NCBI GenBank assembly: GCA_040510075.1
Contig: JBEVJT010000246.1
Span: forward strand, 1 to 40,168
Direction of reading: 5' to 3'
DNA: 40,168 nucleotides
Source of the DNA: VAZQ01 sp040510075
GTDB taxonomy: Bacteria; Pseudomonadota; Alphaproteobacteria; Rhizobiales; Xanthobacteraceae
Shown here piece by piece: positions 7,623 to 15,673 of the stretch (position 1 is its first letter; each line of letters starts with the position of its first letter). Both the position numbers and the translations under genes were made by a program. Under the pieces are notes generated by a model. The model was not told the DNA's origin, ran no database searches, and saw only the letters and a program-made list of their open reading frames with translations.

Positions 7623-7823
7623 ATGCCCAAGATCAAGACCAAATCGGGCGCGAAGAAGCGATTTAAGGTCACGGCTGGCGGCAAGGTACTTTACCAGCAA
7701 TCCCGCAAGCGCCATGGCATGATCAAGCGCACCAACAAACAGATCCGGCAGCTGCGCGGCACAAACGTGCTGTTCAAGACCGACGGCGACAACGTCAAGA
7801 AATATTTCCTTCCGAATGGATGA
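7623..7823 (+). CDS. rpmI: 50S ribosomal protein L35
   Basis: 66 residues, the usual size. Begins MPKIKTKSGAKKRFKVTAGG and contains RKRHGMIKRTNKQIRQLRG; highly basic. The ATG at 7623 is preceded by AAGGAGAGCAAA, an excellent ribosome site; the in-frame ATG at 7605 lies before that site and is not used. It is the first gene of the rpmI-rplT-pheST run. Confidence 0.97.
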   Translation: MPKIKTKSGAKKRFKVTAGGKVLYQQSRKRHGMIKRTNKQIRQLRGTNVLFKTDGDNVKKYFLPNG

Positions 7824-7831
7824 TATGAGCC

Positions 7832-8191
7832 ATGGCACGGGTCAAACGCGGAGTCACCGCTCACGCCAAGCACAAGAAAGTGCTCAAGGCCGCGAAAGGC
7901 TATTACGGGCGGCGCAAGAACACGATACGTGTCGCCAAGCAGGCGGTGGAGAAGGCGAATCAATACGCCTATCGCGACCGCAAGCGACGGAAACGCACAT
8001 TTCGCGCGCTATGGGTTCAGCGCCTCAATGCGGCCGTGCGGCCTTTTGGTCTGAACTATAGCCGGTTCATTCATGCGCTCGGCAAAGCAGGGCTGGTAAT
8101 CGATCGGAAAGTGCTTTCCGACCTCGCCATTCGCGAGCCGGCTGCATTCGAGGCGGTGGTGCAGAAAGCGAAAGCCGCCATCGCGGCGTAA
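7832..8191 (+). CDS. rplT: 50S ribosomal protein L20
   Basis: 119 residues, family-typical. Begins MARVKRGVTAHAKHKKVLKAAKGYYGRRKNTIRVAKQ-type sequence with the basic N-terminal arm that threads into 23S rRNA, followed by RKRTFRALWVQRLNAAVR and a globular C-terminal domain with HALGKAGLVIDRKVL. L20 is needed early in 50S assembly and is the known repressor of its own operon in several bacteria. It starts 8 nt after rpmI and its stop overlaps the pheS start by one base. Confidence 0.97.
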   Translation: MARVKRGVTAHAKHKKVLKAAKGYYGRRKNTIRVAKQAVEKANQYAYRDRKRRKRTFRALWVQRLNAAVRPFGLNYSRFIHALGKAGLVIDRKVLSDLAIREPAAFEAVVQKAKAAIAA

Positions 8192-9273
8192 TGACCAATC
8201 TTTCCACCCTTGAGAACGAACTTCTGAGCACTGTAGCCGCGGCTCCCAATGAGGCGGCCGTCGAGGCGATACGTATCGCCGCCTTGGGCAAGCAGGGGTC
8301 GGTGACGGCACTGCTCAAAAGCCTGGGCGCGATGCCGCCGGAGCACCGCAAGGAGCAAGGCGCGCTCATCAACCAGCTCAAAGACCGCCTGAGCGCTGCC
8401 ATCGCCGCACGCAGGGATGAGCTCAAGAGCTCCGCTCTCGCAGAACGGCTCGCTTCCGACACCGTCGACGTCACCTTGCCGGTGCGCGAGACGCCTGCCG
8501 AGCTCGGTCGGGTGCATCCGATCAGCCAGGTGACCGAGGAGATCGTCGCGATCTTCGCCGATATGGGCTTTGCGGTTGCGGAAGGCCCCGACATCGAAAG
8601 CGAGGATTGCAATTTCACAAAGCTCAATTTTCCCGAAAGCCATCCCGCGCGCGATATGCACGATACCTTCTATTTCGGTGCCAAGCCCGATGGCTCTCGG
8701 CTGCTGCTGCGCACCCATACCTCACCGGTGCAGATCAGGACCATGCTGAGCGAGCGCCCACCTATCCGGGTCATCATTCCGGGACGCACCTATCGTAGCG
8801 ACAGTGATCAGACCCACACCCCGATGTTCCATCAGGTCGAAGGCCTGGTCGTCGACAGCGGGTCGCACCTCGGTCACCTGAAATGGATTCTGAGCGAGTT
8901 CTGCGGGGCATTCTTTGAAGTGGACCAGGTGAAGATGCGGTTTCGGCCGTCATATTTCCCGTTCACCGAGCCGTCTCTCGAAGTCGACATCCAATGCAAA
9001 CGTGACAAGGGCGAAATCCGGTTCGGCGATGGCGAGGATTGGCTCGAGATCCTCGGCTGTGGGATGGTGCATCCGAATGTGCTGCGCAACTGCGGGCTCG
9101 ATCCCGACACGTACCAGGGCTTCGCCTGGGGCATGGGAATCGATCGGCTCGCAATGCTCAAATACGGCATGCCCGACCTGCGCGCCTTCTTCGAATCCGA
9201 TGTGCGCTGGCTCTCCCATTACGGGTTCACGCCGCTAGATGTGCCGACGCTCGCAGGCGGCCTGAGCCCGTGA
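8191..9273 (+). CDS. pheS: Phenylalanyl-tRNA synthetase alpha subunit
   Basis: 360 residues. Catalytic class II subunit that activates phenylalanine and charges tRNA-Phe in an alpha2-beta2 complex with PheT. An N-terminal coiled coil covers about 1-95. Motif 1 lies around GFAVAEGPDIESEDCNFTKLN. HPARDMHDTFYF and LLRTHTSPVQIRTM follow. Motif 2 is GRTYRSDSDQTHTPMFHQVEG, and motif 3 is GFAWGMGIDRLAMLKYGMPDLR. The ATG at 8191 overlaps the rplT stop (TAATG), which implies translational coupling. pheT follows after a 149-nt gap that carries repeats. Confidence 0.97.
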   Translation: MTNLSTLENELLSTVAAAPNEAAVEAIRIAALGKQGSVTALLKSLGAMPPEHRKEQGALINQLKDRLSAAIAARRDELKSSALAERLASDTVDVTLPVRETPAELGRVHPISQVTEEIVAIFADMGFAVAEGPDIESEDCNFTKLNFPESHPARDMHDTFYFGAKPDGSRLLLRTHTSPVQIRTMLSERPPIRVIIPGRTYRSDSDQTHTPMFHQVEGLVVDSGSHLGHLKWILSEFCGAFFEVDQVKMRFRPSYFPFTEPSLEVDIQCKRDKGEIRFGDGEDWLEILGCGMVHPNVLRNCGLDPDTYQGFAWGMGIDRLAMLKYGMPDLRAFFESDVRWLSHYGFTPLDVPTLAGGLSP

Positions 9274-9298
9274 GGAGCCTGTTCCGTAATGCTGAGCG

Positions 9299-9397
9299 GT
9301 AGGGTGGGCAAAGGCGCAGGTCTCGCCATAAACGCGTGGGCAAAATCGTGCAAGCGCCGTGCCCACGCGGAGAGGACACGGGCGATTTTGCCCACGC
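9299..9397. repeat. GTAGGGTGGGC repeat with inner perfect 15-bp inverted repeat
   Basis: GTAGGGTGGGCAAAGGCGC at 9299-9317 is the same word as the arm at 6562. Inside, GCGTGGGCAAAATCG at 9334-9348 is the exact reverse complement of 9383-9397, and GTGCCCACGC at 9359-9368 is a further partial arm. The element is inserted between pheS and pheT, so it will be transcribed in the operon and can fold as RNA. Confidence 0.75.
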
Positions 9398-9422
9398 CCG
9401 CAATGACGCTGCTCGTGCTGTT

Positions 9423-11840
9423 ATGAAATTCACGCTCGCCTGGCTCAAGGAGCATCTCGAAACCGACGCCGGGCTTTTGCCGATCGTCGACAAGCTCACG
9501 ATGATCGGCCTCGAAGTGGAGAAGGTCGACGACCGCGGCCGCGCGCTCGCCCCATTTTCCATTGTGCGCGTGATCTCGGCAGAGCAGCACCCGAACGCCG
9601 ATCGGTTGCGCGTGTGCATCGTAGACACTGGTAGCGGCGATCCGGTTCAGGTGGTGTGCGGCGCGCCGAATGCGCGTGCCGGTATGAAAGGGGTGTTCGT
9701 GCCACCGGGTGCCTACATCCCCGGCAAGGACATGACGCTCGGGGTCGGCAAAATTCGCGGGGTGGAAAGCCGCGGCATGCTCGTATCCGAATACGAGCTG
9801 CAAATCTCCGACGATCACGAGGGCATCATCGAGCTTCAGCCGGATGCGCCGGTGGGCGTGAGCTACGCGCATTGGGCGGGCCTCGACGATCCCATCATCG
9901 AGATAAATCTTACGCCCAATCGCGCCGACTGCACGGGCGTGAATGGCATCGCGCGTGATCTTGGGGCTGCGGGTATCGGCAAGTTCATTGACAGGCCGCC
10001 GCATCCGGTCACTGGGCGCTCCGCGTGTCCGGTGCGAGTAGCGCTCGCATTCGGCGCTTCGCCCTCGCTCTGCCCCGCTTTCTCGCTGCGAATGGTGCGC
10101 GGGGTGAAGAATGGCCCCGCGCCCGCGTGGCTGCAGCGCAGGCTGCGTGACATCGGGTTGCGCCCCATCAACGCGCTCGTCGATATCACCAATTTCATCA
10201 CCTTTGACCGCGGCCGGCCGTTGCACGTATTCGACGCCGCGAAGGTGCACGGCAACTTGACAGTTCGCCGCGCGCGGGAAGGCGAAAGCCTCCTTGCGCT
10301 CGACGGCAAGCGCTATGTGCTCGATGAGTCCATGTGCGTGATCGCCGACGAGCGCGGAGTGGAATCTCTTGCCGGCATCATGGGCGGGGAGGAAACCGGC
10401 TGCACGAATTCCACCACGGACGTGCTGATCGAATCGGCGCTGTGGGAGCCGGCCAACATTGCCCAGACCGGCCGCAAGCTTGGCGTGACCTCGGACGCGC
10501 GCTACCGGTTCGAACGCGGCGTGGATCCCGCATTCATGCTGCCGGGGCTCGAGCTCGCGACCAGCATGGTGCTCGACCTTTGCGGCGGTGAACCATCCGA
10601 TGAGTTCGTGGCGGGCAAGATCGATATTCCCCGCCGCAGCGTCGATTTTCCGGCTGCCGAACTCACCCGACTGACCGGGCTTGAACTGGGCGGTCGCGAA
10701 ATTGCGGGCGTGCTTGGCCGGCTCGGCTTCGAAGCAATTCAATCGAGCAGCAACAGCTTGCGGGTAAGGGTGCCGTCCTGGCGCGGCGACATCGAAGGAA
10801 AAGCAGATCTCGTAGAAGAGATCGTGCGCATCATCGGCGTGGACCGCGTTCCGTCGGTGCCGTTTGATCGGGGAGAGGCGCCGCGCAAACCGATCCTTAC
10901 GCCCATTCAGCGGCGGCGGCGAAAGGCGTCACGCGCATTGGCAGCGCGCGGAATGATCGAGGCCGTCACGTGGTCCTTCATTGCTCCCGGACATGCGAGC
11001 TTTTTCGGGGGCAAGCCTGAACTCGCCCTCGCAAATCCGATCTCTGCAGAACTCTCCCAGATGCGTCCCAGCCTCATCCCCGGCCTTGCGCTCGCGGTTC
11101 GGCGCAACAGCGACCGCGGCTTTCCGGATACGGATTTGTTCGAGGTGGGACAGATATTCACGGGCGAGGCTGCGGAGGATCAGCTCACGAGTGCTGCGGG
11201 TGTGCGGTACCGCTGGGCAAAGCCGGGCGGCAGCGGACGCCATTGGTCGAGCCCGGCGGCCGCAGTCGACGCGTTCGATGCCAAAGCCGACGCGCTCGCC
11301 TCGCTTGTCGCTGCAGGAGCTTCTGCCCAGGCGCTGCAAATCGCTCCCGGCGCTCCCGGTTGGTTCCACCCCGGGCGGAGTGGCACGATTCATATGGGTG
11401 CACAGAATGTCCTCGGCCATTTCGGCGAACTGCATCCACAGGCGATGGAACTCCTCGACGTTGAAGGCCCGCTTGTTGCCTTCGAAGTAATTCTCGATCG
11501 AATACCCCAACCCAAGTCGAAAAACACACGTACGCGGCCGGTACTGGAGCTTTCGCTGTTTCAACCCGTCGAGCGTGATTTTGCTTTTGTGGTCGAGCGT
11601 GGAGTGCGCGCTGCGGACGTTGTGCGGGCAGCGCAAAACGCCGAGCGCAAGCTGATCAGCGCAGTCAGCGTATTCGATGTTTATGAGGGCCGCGGCATCG
11701 AGCCGGGCAAGAAATCGATTGCGGTCTCGGTGACCTTGCAACCGCGGGAAAAGACTCTGACCGAGGAGGAGATCGACGCGGTCGCGAACAAAATCGTTGC
11801 GGAAGTGAGCAAACGCACGGGAGCGAGCCTGCGGTCCTAA
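9423..11840 (+). CDS. pheT: Phenylalanyl-tRNA synthetase beta subunit
   Basis: 805 residues, usual length. Order: N-terminal MKFTLAWLKEHLETDA; tRNA-binding OB-fold domain at about 39-150 (HPNADRLRVCIVDTG, VVCGAPNAR, GVESRGMLVSEYEL); DPIIEINLTPNRADC; B3/4 editing domain with RPINALVDITNFI, LDGKRYVLDES and GIMGGEETG; B5 domain; a catalytic-like core; and the FDX-ACB anticodon-binding domain in the last 95 residues (FQPVERDFAFVVE to TEEEIDAVANKIV). The ATG at 9423 matches the conserved N-terminus. The frame is open upstream to 9336, but that part lies in repeat DNA. The ribosome site is weak. Confidence 0.97.
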   Translation: MKFTLAWLKEHLETDAGLLPIVDKLTMIGLEVEKVDDRGRALAPFSIVRVISAEQHPNADRLRVCIVDTGSGDPVQVVCGAPNARAGMKGVFVPPGAYIPGKDMTLGVGKIRGVESRGMLVSEYELQISDDHEGIIELQPDAPVGVSYAHWAGLDDPIIEINLTPNRADCTGVNGIARDLGAAGIGKFIDRPPHPVTGRSACPVRVALAFGASPSLCPAFSLRMVRGVKNGPAPAWLQRRLRDIGLRPINALVDITNFITFDRGRPLHVFDAAKVHGNLTVRRAREGESLLALDGKRYVLDESMCVIADERGVESLAGIMGGEETGCTNSTTDVLIESALWEPANIAQTGRKLGVTSDARYRFERGVDPAFMLPGLELATSMVLDLCGGEPSDEFVAGKIDIPRRSVDFPAAELTRLTGLELGGREIAGVLGRLGFEAIQSSSNSLRVRVPSWRGDIEGKADLVEEIVRIIGVDRVPSVPFDRGEAPRKPILTPIQRRRRKASRALAARGMIEAVTWSFIAPGHASFFGGKPELALANPISAELSQMRPSLIPGLALAVRRNSDRGFPDTDLFEVGQIFTGEAAEDQLTSAAGVRYRWAKPGGSGRHWSSPAAAVDAFDAKADALASLVAAGASAQALQIAPGAPGWFHPGRSGTIHMGAQNVLGHFGELHPQAMELLDVEGPLVAFEVILDRIPQPKSKNTRTRPVLELSLFQPVERDFAFVVERGVRAADVVRAAQNAERKLISAVSVFDVYEGRGIEPGKKSIAVSVTLQPREKTLTEEEIDAVANKIVAEVSKRTGASLRS

Positions 11841-11849
11841 CCGCGTCCC

Positions 11850-11912
11850 GTCATTCGGGGGCGCCGCGAAAGCGGCTCTCGGCCTGCTTCGTCGGCCTCG
11901 CCCCGGAATGAC
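11850..11912. repeat. GTCATTCSGGGGCG/CGCCCCGGAATGAC inverted repeat after pheT
   Basis: The 14-nt arms at 11850-11863 and 11899-11912 pair with one mismatch. Between them CCGCGAAAGCGG forms an inner hairpin. This intergenic element is common in Hyphomicrobiales. It lies between the convergent pheT and flavoprotein genes and could act as a transcription end for either strand, though there is no U-tract. Confidence 0.7.
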
Positions 11913-11954
11913 AACGCCTAAGATTCGAATCTTGGAAACGCTGCTCCAGCAGTA

Positions 11955-13304
11955 TTATCGCCCGCGCCCGCCAAACAGTTTCAGTACGGCATCGGCTGTG
12001 CGCTCGCCGGAATCCCAGGCACCGCTGACCGTGCCCCAAAGCGTCTCGTGCCCAGCTTCCCCGGCGAAGAAGAGGCGGGCGGCGAGGGGCTCCATCATCA
12101 CCTTGCGCGCGGACTGTCCGCCGGGTGCCGCTACCGAAGCGGCGCCAAGCACCCACGGCTCATGATTCCAGCGCGTCGCGTGCCGGCGTTTGACGGCGTT
12201 CTTGATGTCGTTGCCATAGAGCCCTGCTACCCATTCAATGGCAAAATCGATCATGGCGTTTTCGCCCTTGCCGGAAAGCTCGCGCCCGAAATTACCCGCG
12301 ATATCAATCGTGCAAAGGCTCGACCCGAACGCGTTGGCAAAGAGAGATGCGGTCTGCCGGCTCTCGCTCTTCTCGAACATAAGTTCGTCGGCCCGCAGCC
12401 CGAGCGGATTGCCGGCAAATTCGAGCGCCACGCGTTCGTGGCTGCCGAGCCTGAGCTTTGCCGCTGCATCGAGCTGGCGTTTCGGCAAATCGGGAAGAAA
12501 TTTGATCTTGCCGCTGGTGAGTGCGTTGGTGGAGACCGTGACGATCGCAGCAACCGAATGAAATTGCCCTTTTGGCGTTTCCAATTCGACATTGCCTTTG
12601 CCCCACGAAATGCGGGTTACGGGCGTCGCGAGCTGGACCACCCCGGCGGGTGCGAGTTTCGCCAGGAGCCCGCCCAGGCCTTGACGGCAGAACACGGCAT
12701 TGTCGCGCTCAGCGGAGCGGGAGAGATCGACAGTCGAAATCTCAGTGAGATCCTTGCCGCACCCATAGGCGCCCAGCACGAAATCGACAGTGGGCCGCCA
12801 ATCGCCGAGATCCTTGGGCAGGACCTGTGCGCAGGCGACGTCACTCTTGCGTGCGGCATCCGAAATGGCCGTATTGGCGCGCACGAGCTGTGCCAAAAAG
12901 TCCTCCATCTCGCCTTCGCGCGCATATCGCCGGCCGATGCGCATGCGCTGCCCGGGCGGGGCGGGATAGATCTCGAGGCCGGCCTGGGCGGCCAGCTTGG
13001 GTATGGGATTGATATCGGCCAAATAGAGCCAATGTGCACCCCGGTCATACGGTACGTTGAAGGTCTTCGTGTCGGTGAGGCAGCGCCCTCCGACTGCTTC
13101 CGCCGCTTCCAGAACGGCTATACGCCGGCCCGCAGCGGACAGCCGTCGCGCGGCGGCAATTCCCGCAGCACCCGCACCAACGATGACCACATCGACATTG
13201 CCCGGGCGGGGCACTTCCGGCGCCGGACGTGGCGCAGCGAATGCAGACCCGCCCGCGAACGCCGCGGAACCGACAACGAAGGAGCGGCGGCTAAACCGTT
13301 TCAT
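11955..13304 (-). CDS. Tat-exported flavin amine oxidase-like protein
   Basis: 449 residues. The N-terminus MKRFSRRSFVVGSAAFAGG is a twin-arginine signal (SRRSFVV) with cleavage likely near AFA-A (residue 23). The dinucleotide-binding motif DVVIVGAGAAGIAAARRL is at 38-55, followed by VLEAAEAVGGRCLTDT, the usual second FAD contact. The C-terminus has FFAGEAGHETLWGTVSGAWDSGERTAD, the FAD-binding end of the amine oxidase family. It probably oxidises an amine or related substrate in the periplasm; the substrate is unknown. The frame is open upstream to 13499, but that part is antisense to the EI24 gene and unlike any family; ATG 13304 gives the signal peptide. Divergent from the gene at 13380, 75 bp apart. 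Confidence 0.88.
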   Translation of the reverse strand: MKRFSRRSFVVGSAAFAGGSAFAAPRPAPEVPRPGNVDVVIVGAGAAGIAAARRLSAAGRRIAVLEAAEAVGGRCLTDTKTFNVPYDRGAHWLYLADINPIPKLAAQAGLEIYPAPPGQRMRIGRRYAREGEMEDFLAQLVRANTAISDAARKSDVACAQVLPKDLGDWRPTVDFVLGAYGCGKDLTEISTVDLSRSAERDNAVFCRQGLGGLLAKLAPAGVVQLATPVTRISWGKGNVELETPKGQFHSVAAIVTVSTNALTSGKIKFLPDLPKRQLDAAAKLRLGSHERVALEFAGNPLGLRADELMFEKSESRQTASLFANAFGSSLCTIDIAGNFGRELSGKGENAMIDFAIEWVAGLYGNDIKNAVKRRHATRWNHEPWVLGAASVAAPGGQSARKVMMEPLAARLFFAGEAGHETLWGTVSGAWDSGERTADAVLKLFGGRGR

Positions 13305-13379
13305 GGGGCGGAGAGTTGGTGCGAAGCTTTTAGCAGAATGGGGAACGACAATGCCAGCTGAGACGAAAGGATCCGCCCC

Positions 13380-14099
13380 TTGTTGAAGGCCGTGGCGCTT
13401 GCGCTGTCCCAAATGTTCTCGCCGCCGTTCCGCGCGGTGCTCCTGAAGGCCGTCGCGCTTGCCTTTCTGCTGATCGCGCTGCTCGGTGTGGGAGCGCATA
13501 GATTATTTGTGTGGCTTGCTTCATTCGGCGAGCAATGGATCGAAAATGCGGTCGGCGGGAGCGCACATACACCCATCGTCATTCTCGCCTGGATTTTCTC
13601 GATCGCAGCCGGCCTTGGCATCGTACTCGGCTCCGTGTTGCTCATGCCGGCAGTGACCGCTCTGGTTGGAAGTTTTTTTGTCGATGAAATCGCGCTTGAA
13701 GTGGAACGGGAGCATTATCCCACTGAATCGGCGGGCACACCGCTGCATCCTGTTGTCGCAGTCGTTGAAGGCAGCAAGACCGCGCTTCTCTCAGTCTTTG
13801 TTTATCTGATCGCGCTTCCCTTCCTGCTTTTGGCAGGTCTGGGCGCAATCATCTTTTTCATCGCCACCGCATATCTGCTTGGGCGTGAATATTTCGAGCT
13901 TGCGGCAATGCGCTTCCATCCGATCGCAGAGGCCAAATGGCTGCGCAAAGCAAACCAGAGCACGGTATTCGTTGCCGGGCTGTGCATCGCCGCGTTCGTG
14001 GCCATTCCCATCGTCAATCTGGCCACGCCATTATTCGGCATGGCGCTCATGGTGCACGTCCATAAAAACGTGACGCGCCCAAGATTGATGCGTCCATGA
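13380..14099 (+). CDS. EI24/CysZ-like inner membrane protein, TTG start
   Basis: 239 residues with four or more membrane segments: about 20-45, 64-92, 135-165 and 195-225. The conserved mid-part LLMPAVTALVGSFFVDEIALEVEREHYP matches the EI24 domain family, which includes the CysZ sulfate transporter. Next come YLIALPFLLL and LLGREYFELAAMRFHP. Sulfate transport is only a family guess; no cys gene is near. Start: an in-frame stop at 13359-13361 limits the choice to TTG 13380 or the next TTG. GAAAGGATC lies about 9 nt before TTG 13380. A strong terminator hairpin begins 2 nt after the stop codon. Confidence 0.82.
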   Translation: MLKAVALALSQMFSPPFRAVLLKAVALAFLLIALLGVGAHRLFVWLASFGEQWIENAVGGSAHTPIVILAWIFSIAAGLGIVLGSVLLMPAVTALVGSFFVDEIALEVEREHYPTESAGTPLHPVVAVVEGSKTALLSVFVYLIALPFLLLAGLGAIIFFIATAYLLGREYFELAAMRFHPIAEAKWLRKANQSTVFVAGLCIAAFVAIPIVNLATPLFGMALMVHVHKNVTRPRLMRP

Positions 14100-14100
14100 A

Positions 14101-14124
14101 AAAGGCCGCCTTGCGGCGGCCTTT
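14101..14124 (+). terminator. Intrinsic terminator hairpin after the EI24-like gene
   Basis: AAAGGCCGCC-TTGC-GGCGGCCTTT is a perfect 10-bp stem with a 4-nt loop, starting right after the TGA at 14097-14099 and ending in TTTC. Because the stem ends in A and T runs, it could also work for transcripts from the right. Confidence 0.9.
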
Positions 14125-14341
14125 CTGGGACAAGCCGGATAGGGCTAATCCTGTGCCCGCAGCGCACTCCTATCCGAGGCCGTATCCGCGAGCATTGCCT
14201 GCCATGCTGCTCCAATGATGCTTAATGAAATCTGAATGCGTCGCTTATCAATTTATTAAACCCCGCCCTATCGCGCCGATTATATTAAAAGAATGTTAAC
14301 GTCTCCTTGTCAGGAAGAGGGCTTCGATAAAGGGGGCCTTC
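14125..14341. other. Gene-free stretch with AT-rich segment, possible promoter region
   Basis: No convincing ORF. From 14219 to about 14300 the sequence turns AT-rich for this genome (CTTAATGAAATCTGAATG, TATCAATTTATTAAACC, TTATATTAAAAGAATG), which suits a promoter for the small ORF at 14342. No -35/-10 pair can be assigned with confidence. Confidence 0.3.
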
Positions 14342-14509
14342 ATGCAGGTGCAACTATCCGCAATCCCAACGACTCTATGGCGACTACAGATTACGGAGAG
14401 CAAGCGCGGGCGCGCATGGCGCTGCGCCGCCACTGCAGTAAGTGCTATCGCTGCCACTTGCGCGGTTTTGATCGTGTCCCTCGGTACCGTACTGTTGGGG
14501 CTCGCGTAA
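14342..14509 (+). CDS. Candidate 55-residue small membrane protein
   Basis: ATG at 14342 to TAA at 14507-14509. The N-terminal half is polar and basic (MQVQLSAIPTTLWRLQ, then ITESKRGRAWR). The C-terminal 27 residues are a single hydrophobic segment ending at the stop (TAVSAIAATCAVLIV, SLGTVLLGLA), so it would be a tail-anchored peptide. AAAGGGGGCC lies 4-12 nt before the ATG as a possible ribosome site, and an AT-rich candidate promoter region lies upstream. I recognise no family. Support is compositional only. Confidence 0.4.
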   Translation: MQVQLSAIPTTLWRLQITESKRGRAWRCAATAVSAIAATCAVLIVSLGTVLLGLA

Positions 14510-14512
14510 CTC

Positions 14513-14722
14513 TCATCTTTGCTTCGGCTTGTGTCCGCCCTGCAAAGACGTTTGGCCGAGCCTTTCTGCATCGAGCTGTTGTTTTTGGGCGCGAGGGAGG
14601 TCGGCGGGCGTAATCGCCAGCAGCGCACCCAGCTGCAGAGTGCCTAGTATCACGATGAAAGTGAGCAGCGGGAGCCTGGTCGCAGGCGCCTGCGCAAATG
14701 AAGACCACCTCCAAACAGTCAT
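14513..14722 (-). CDS. Candidate 69-residue small membrane protein
   Basis: One hydrophobic segment at residues 17-39 (RLPLLTFIVILGTLQLGALL), then AITPADLPRAQKQQLDAERLG and a basic, polar tail. The stop lies 3 nt from the stop of the convergent ORF at 14342-14509. The start at ATG 14722 is uncertain. No family recognised. The sharp membrane segment followed by a charged helix looks more protein-like than a random frame, but evidence is weak. Confidence 0.35.
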   Translation of the reverse strand: MTVWRWSSFAQAPATRLPLLTFIVILGTLQLGALLAITPADLPRAQKQQLDAERLGQTSLQGGHKPKQR

Positions 14723-14882
14723 GGCGCTCTCGCAAAGGAGTTTGCGCGCTTAGCTATATGAAACCGCCGCAAACGGAACCAGCCGGTGCACGGATTTCTC
14801 ATGTCTTACCTAAACAGGCGCAATGAAACTGCAGCCTGCGCTCCCCGTTTATTGGCTGGGACATTTGCAAGCGGAGATGAAA

Positions 14883-15017
14883 ATGAGACAGTGGCTCAAG
14901 ACATGCGCGGCGGCGCTTGGATTGGTTGTGGCGCTTTCGATCGTGACGGCAAACTCGTTCGCGCAGTCCTCCCGGACCTTGGATTGCAAGTCAGACCGTG
15001 GCGAGCGCTTGTGCTGA
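14883..15017 (+). CDS. 44-residue exported peptide, possibly a truncated DUF3011-like protein
   Basis: MRQWLKTCAAALGLVVALSI begins a clear Sec signal peptide, with cleavage likely after FAQ (residue 28). GGAG at 14873-14876 is 6 nt before the ATG. Only 16 residues remain after cleavage: SSRTLDCKSDRGERLC. The CxSxxGxxxxC pattern looks like the beginning of DUF3011 or related small cysteine-rich exported domains, which are usually several times longer. The TGA comes 1 nt before the end of the convergent zinc-ribbon gene, so it may be a gene cut by rearrangement, or a true microprotein. ATG 14877 is an alternative start. Confidence 0.5.
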   Translation: MRQWLKTCAAALGLVVALSIVTANSFAQSSRTLDCKSDRGERLC

Positions 15018-15018
15018 T

Positions 15019-15438
15019 TTAACGCTCGGAATCCGGAACGGGGCGCAGTTTGGCCATCGTGCGTGCCCAGAGGCTTGATGCCCCGGCACGCTTCCGCGCA
15101 CGTGGCTTCGGTTTCTCGCGCGGCACCAGCTGATCCCAGTGCCGATCGAATTCTGCCGCGCGATGCGAGGCCTTGCGGAGCTCGGCTTCCACGCCCAAGA
15201 CGACCTGGTGATCACGTAATTTCGCGATCGCCTGCTCCCACAGGCTGTTTCGTTTGATTTCTTCCGCGGCTACCGGCGCAACCGGAACCGGCAGTTCGCG
15301 GCTGAACAAGAAGCGCGTCTCCACCTCGTTGCAAGCCGCACATTGAAAAGTGTGATGCATATAGCCAGGCAGGGATAGCTGCTGATCTTGCGCTACGGCG
15401 ATTAGCCGCATTTCTCCGCCGCATGAGAGGCACTGCAT
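15019..15438 (-). CDS. Zinc-ribbon protein of unknown function
   Basis: 139 residues. Begins MQCLSCGGEMRLIAVAQDQQ. Two CxxC knuckles at C3-C6 and C33-C36 form a zinc ribbon. The rest is charged and helical (LRDHQVVLGVEAELRKASHR, then AAEFDRHWDQLVPREKPKPR) with a basic tail. It may bind nucleic acid or act in a complex, but nothing shows this directly. The longer upstream frame to 15885 is antisense to the GH36 gene and repeat DNA; ATG 15438 puts the cysteines at the start as in similar rhizobial hypothetical proteins. Confidence 0.6.
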   Translation of the reverse strand: MQCLSCGGEMRLIAVAQDQQLSLPGYMHHTFQCAACNEVETRFLFSRELPVPVAPVAAEEIKRNSLWEQAIAKLRDHQVVLGVEAELRKASHRAAEFDRHWDQLVPREKPKPRARKRAGASSLWARTMAKLRPVPDSER

Positions 15439-15534
15439 GACACGCACCCAGAACTGCTCGTCATCAAGCGCCGAGGTCTGCCTTGCGGTCAATTGCCCCC
15501 TGCATATTTCGTCACTGTGTGGCCAAAGGGCCGC

Positions 15535-15660
15535 AGACGGAGAGCGGACAACGGAGGACAGAGAACGGAGTAGGGGGCTAGGCCCTGTATGATTTCCCCC
15601 ATTGCGATTTGGGGAACGGAATCCACCTCTGCCGTCTGTCCTCTGTCTTCCGTCGTCCGT
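15535..15660. repeat. Inverted pair of purine/pyrimidine-rich repeat arms upstream of the GH36 gene
   Basis: The left arm 15535-15576 is purine-rich (AGACGGAGAGCGG, ACAACGGAGGACAGAGAACGG). The right arm 15629-15660 is pyrimidine-rich (CCGTCTGTCCTCTGTCTTCC, then GTCGTCCGT). They pair imperfectly around a ~50-nt spacer. Same family as 566-668. The right arm ends 13 nt before the GH36 start and just before its ribosome site. Confidence 0.6.
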
Positions 15661-15673
15661 TATAAGGGAAGCC

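Noticed and set aside
9219..10742. 507-codon open frame on the minus strand
   Set aside because: It is antisense to pheT, which has complete family motifs; the translated minus product shows no family features and has the Arg/His/Ala-rich composition of a shadow frame in high-GC DNA.
12048..13361. 437-codon open frame on the plus strand
   Set aside because: Antisense to the FAD-dependent oxidase with clear FAD motifs and Tat signal.
14293..14613. 106-codon plus-strand frame in the gene-poor region
   Set aside because: No hydrophobic, domain-like or compositional support; the overlapping frame from 14342 in another register makes a better small membrane protein.
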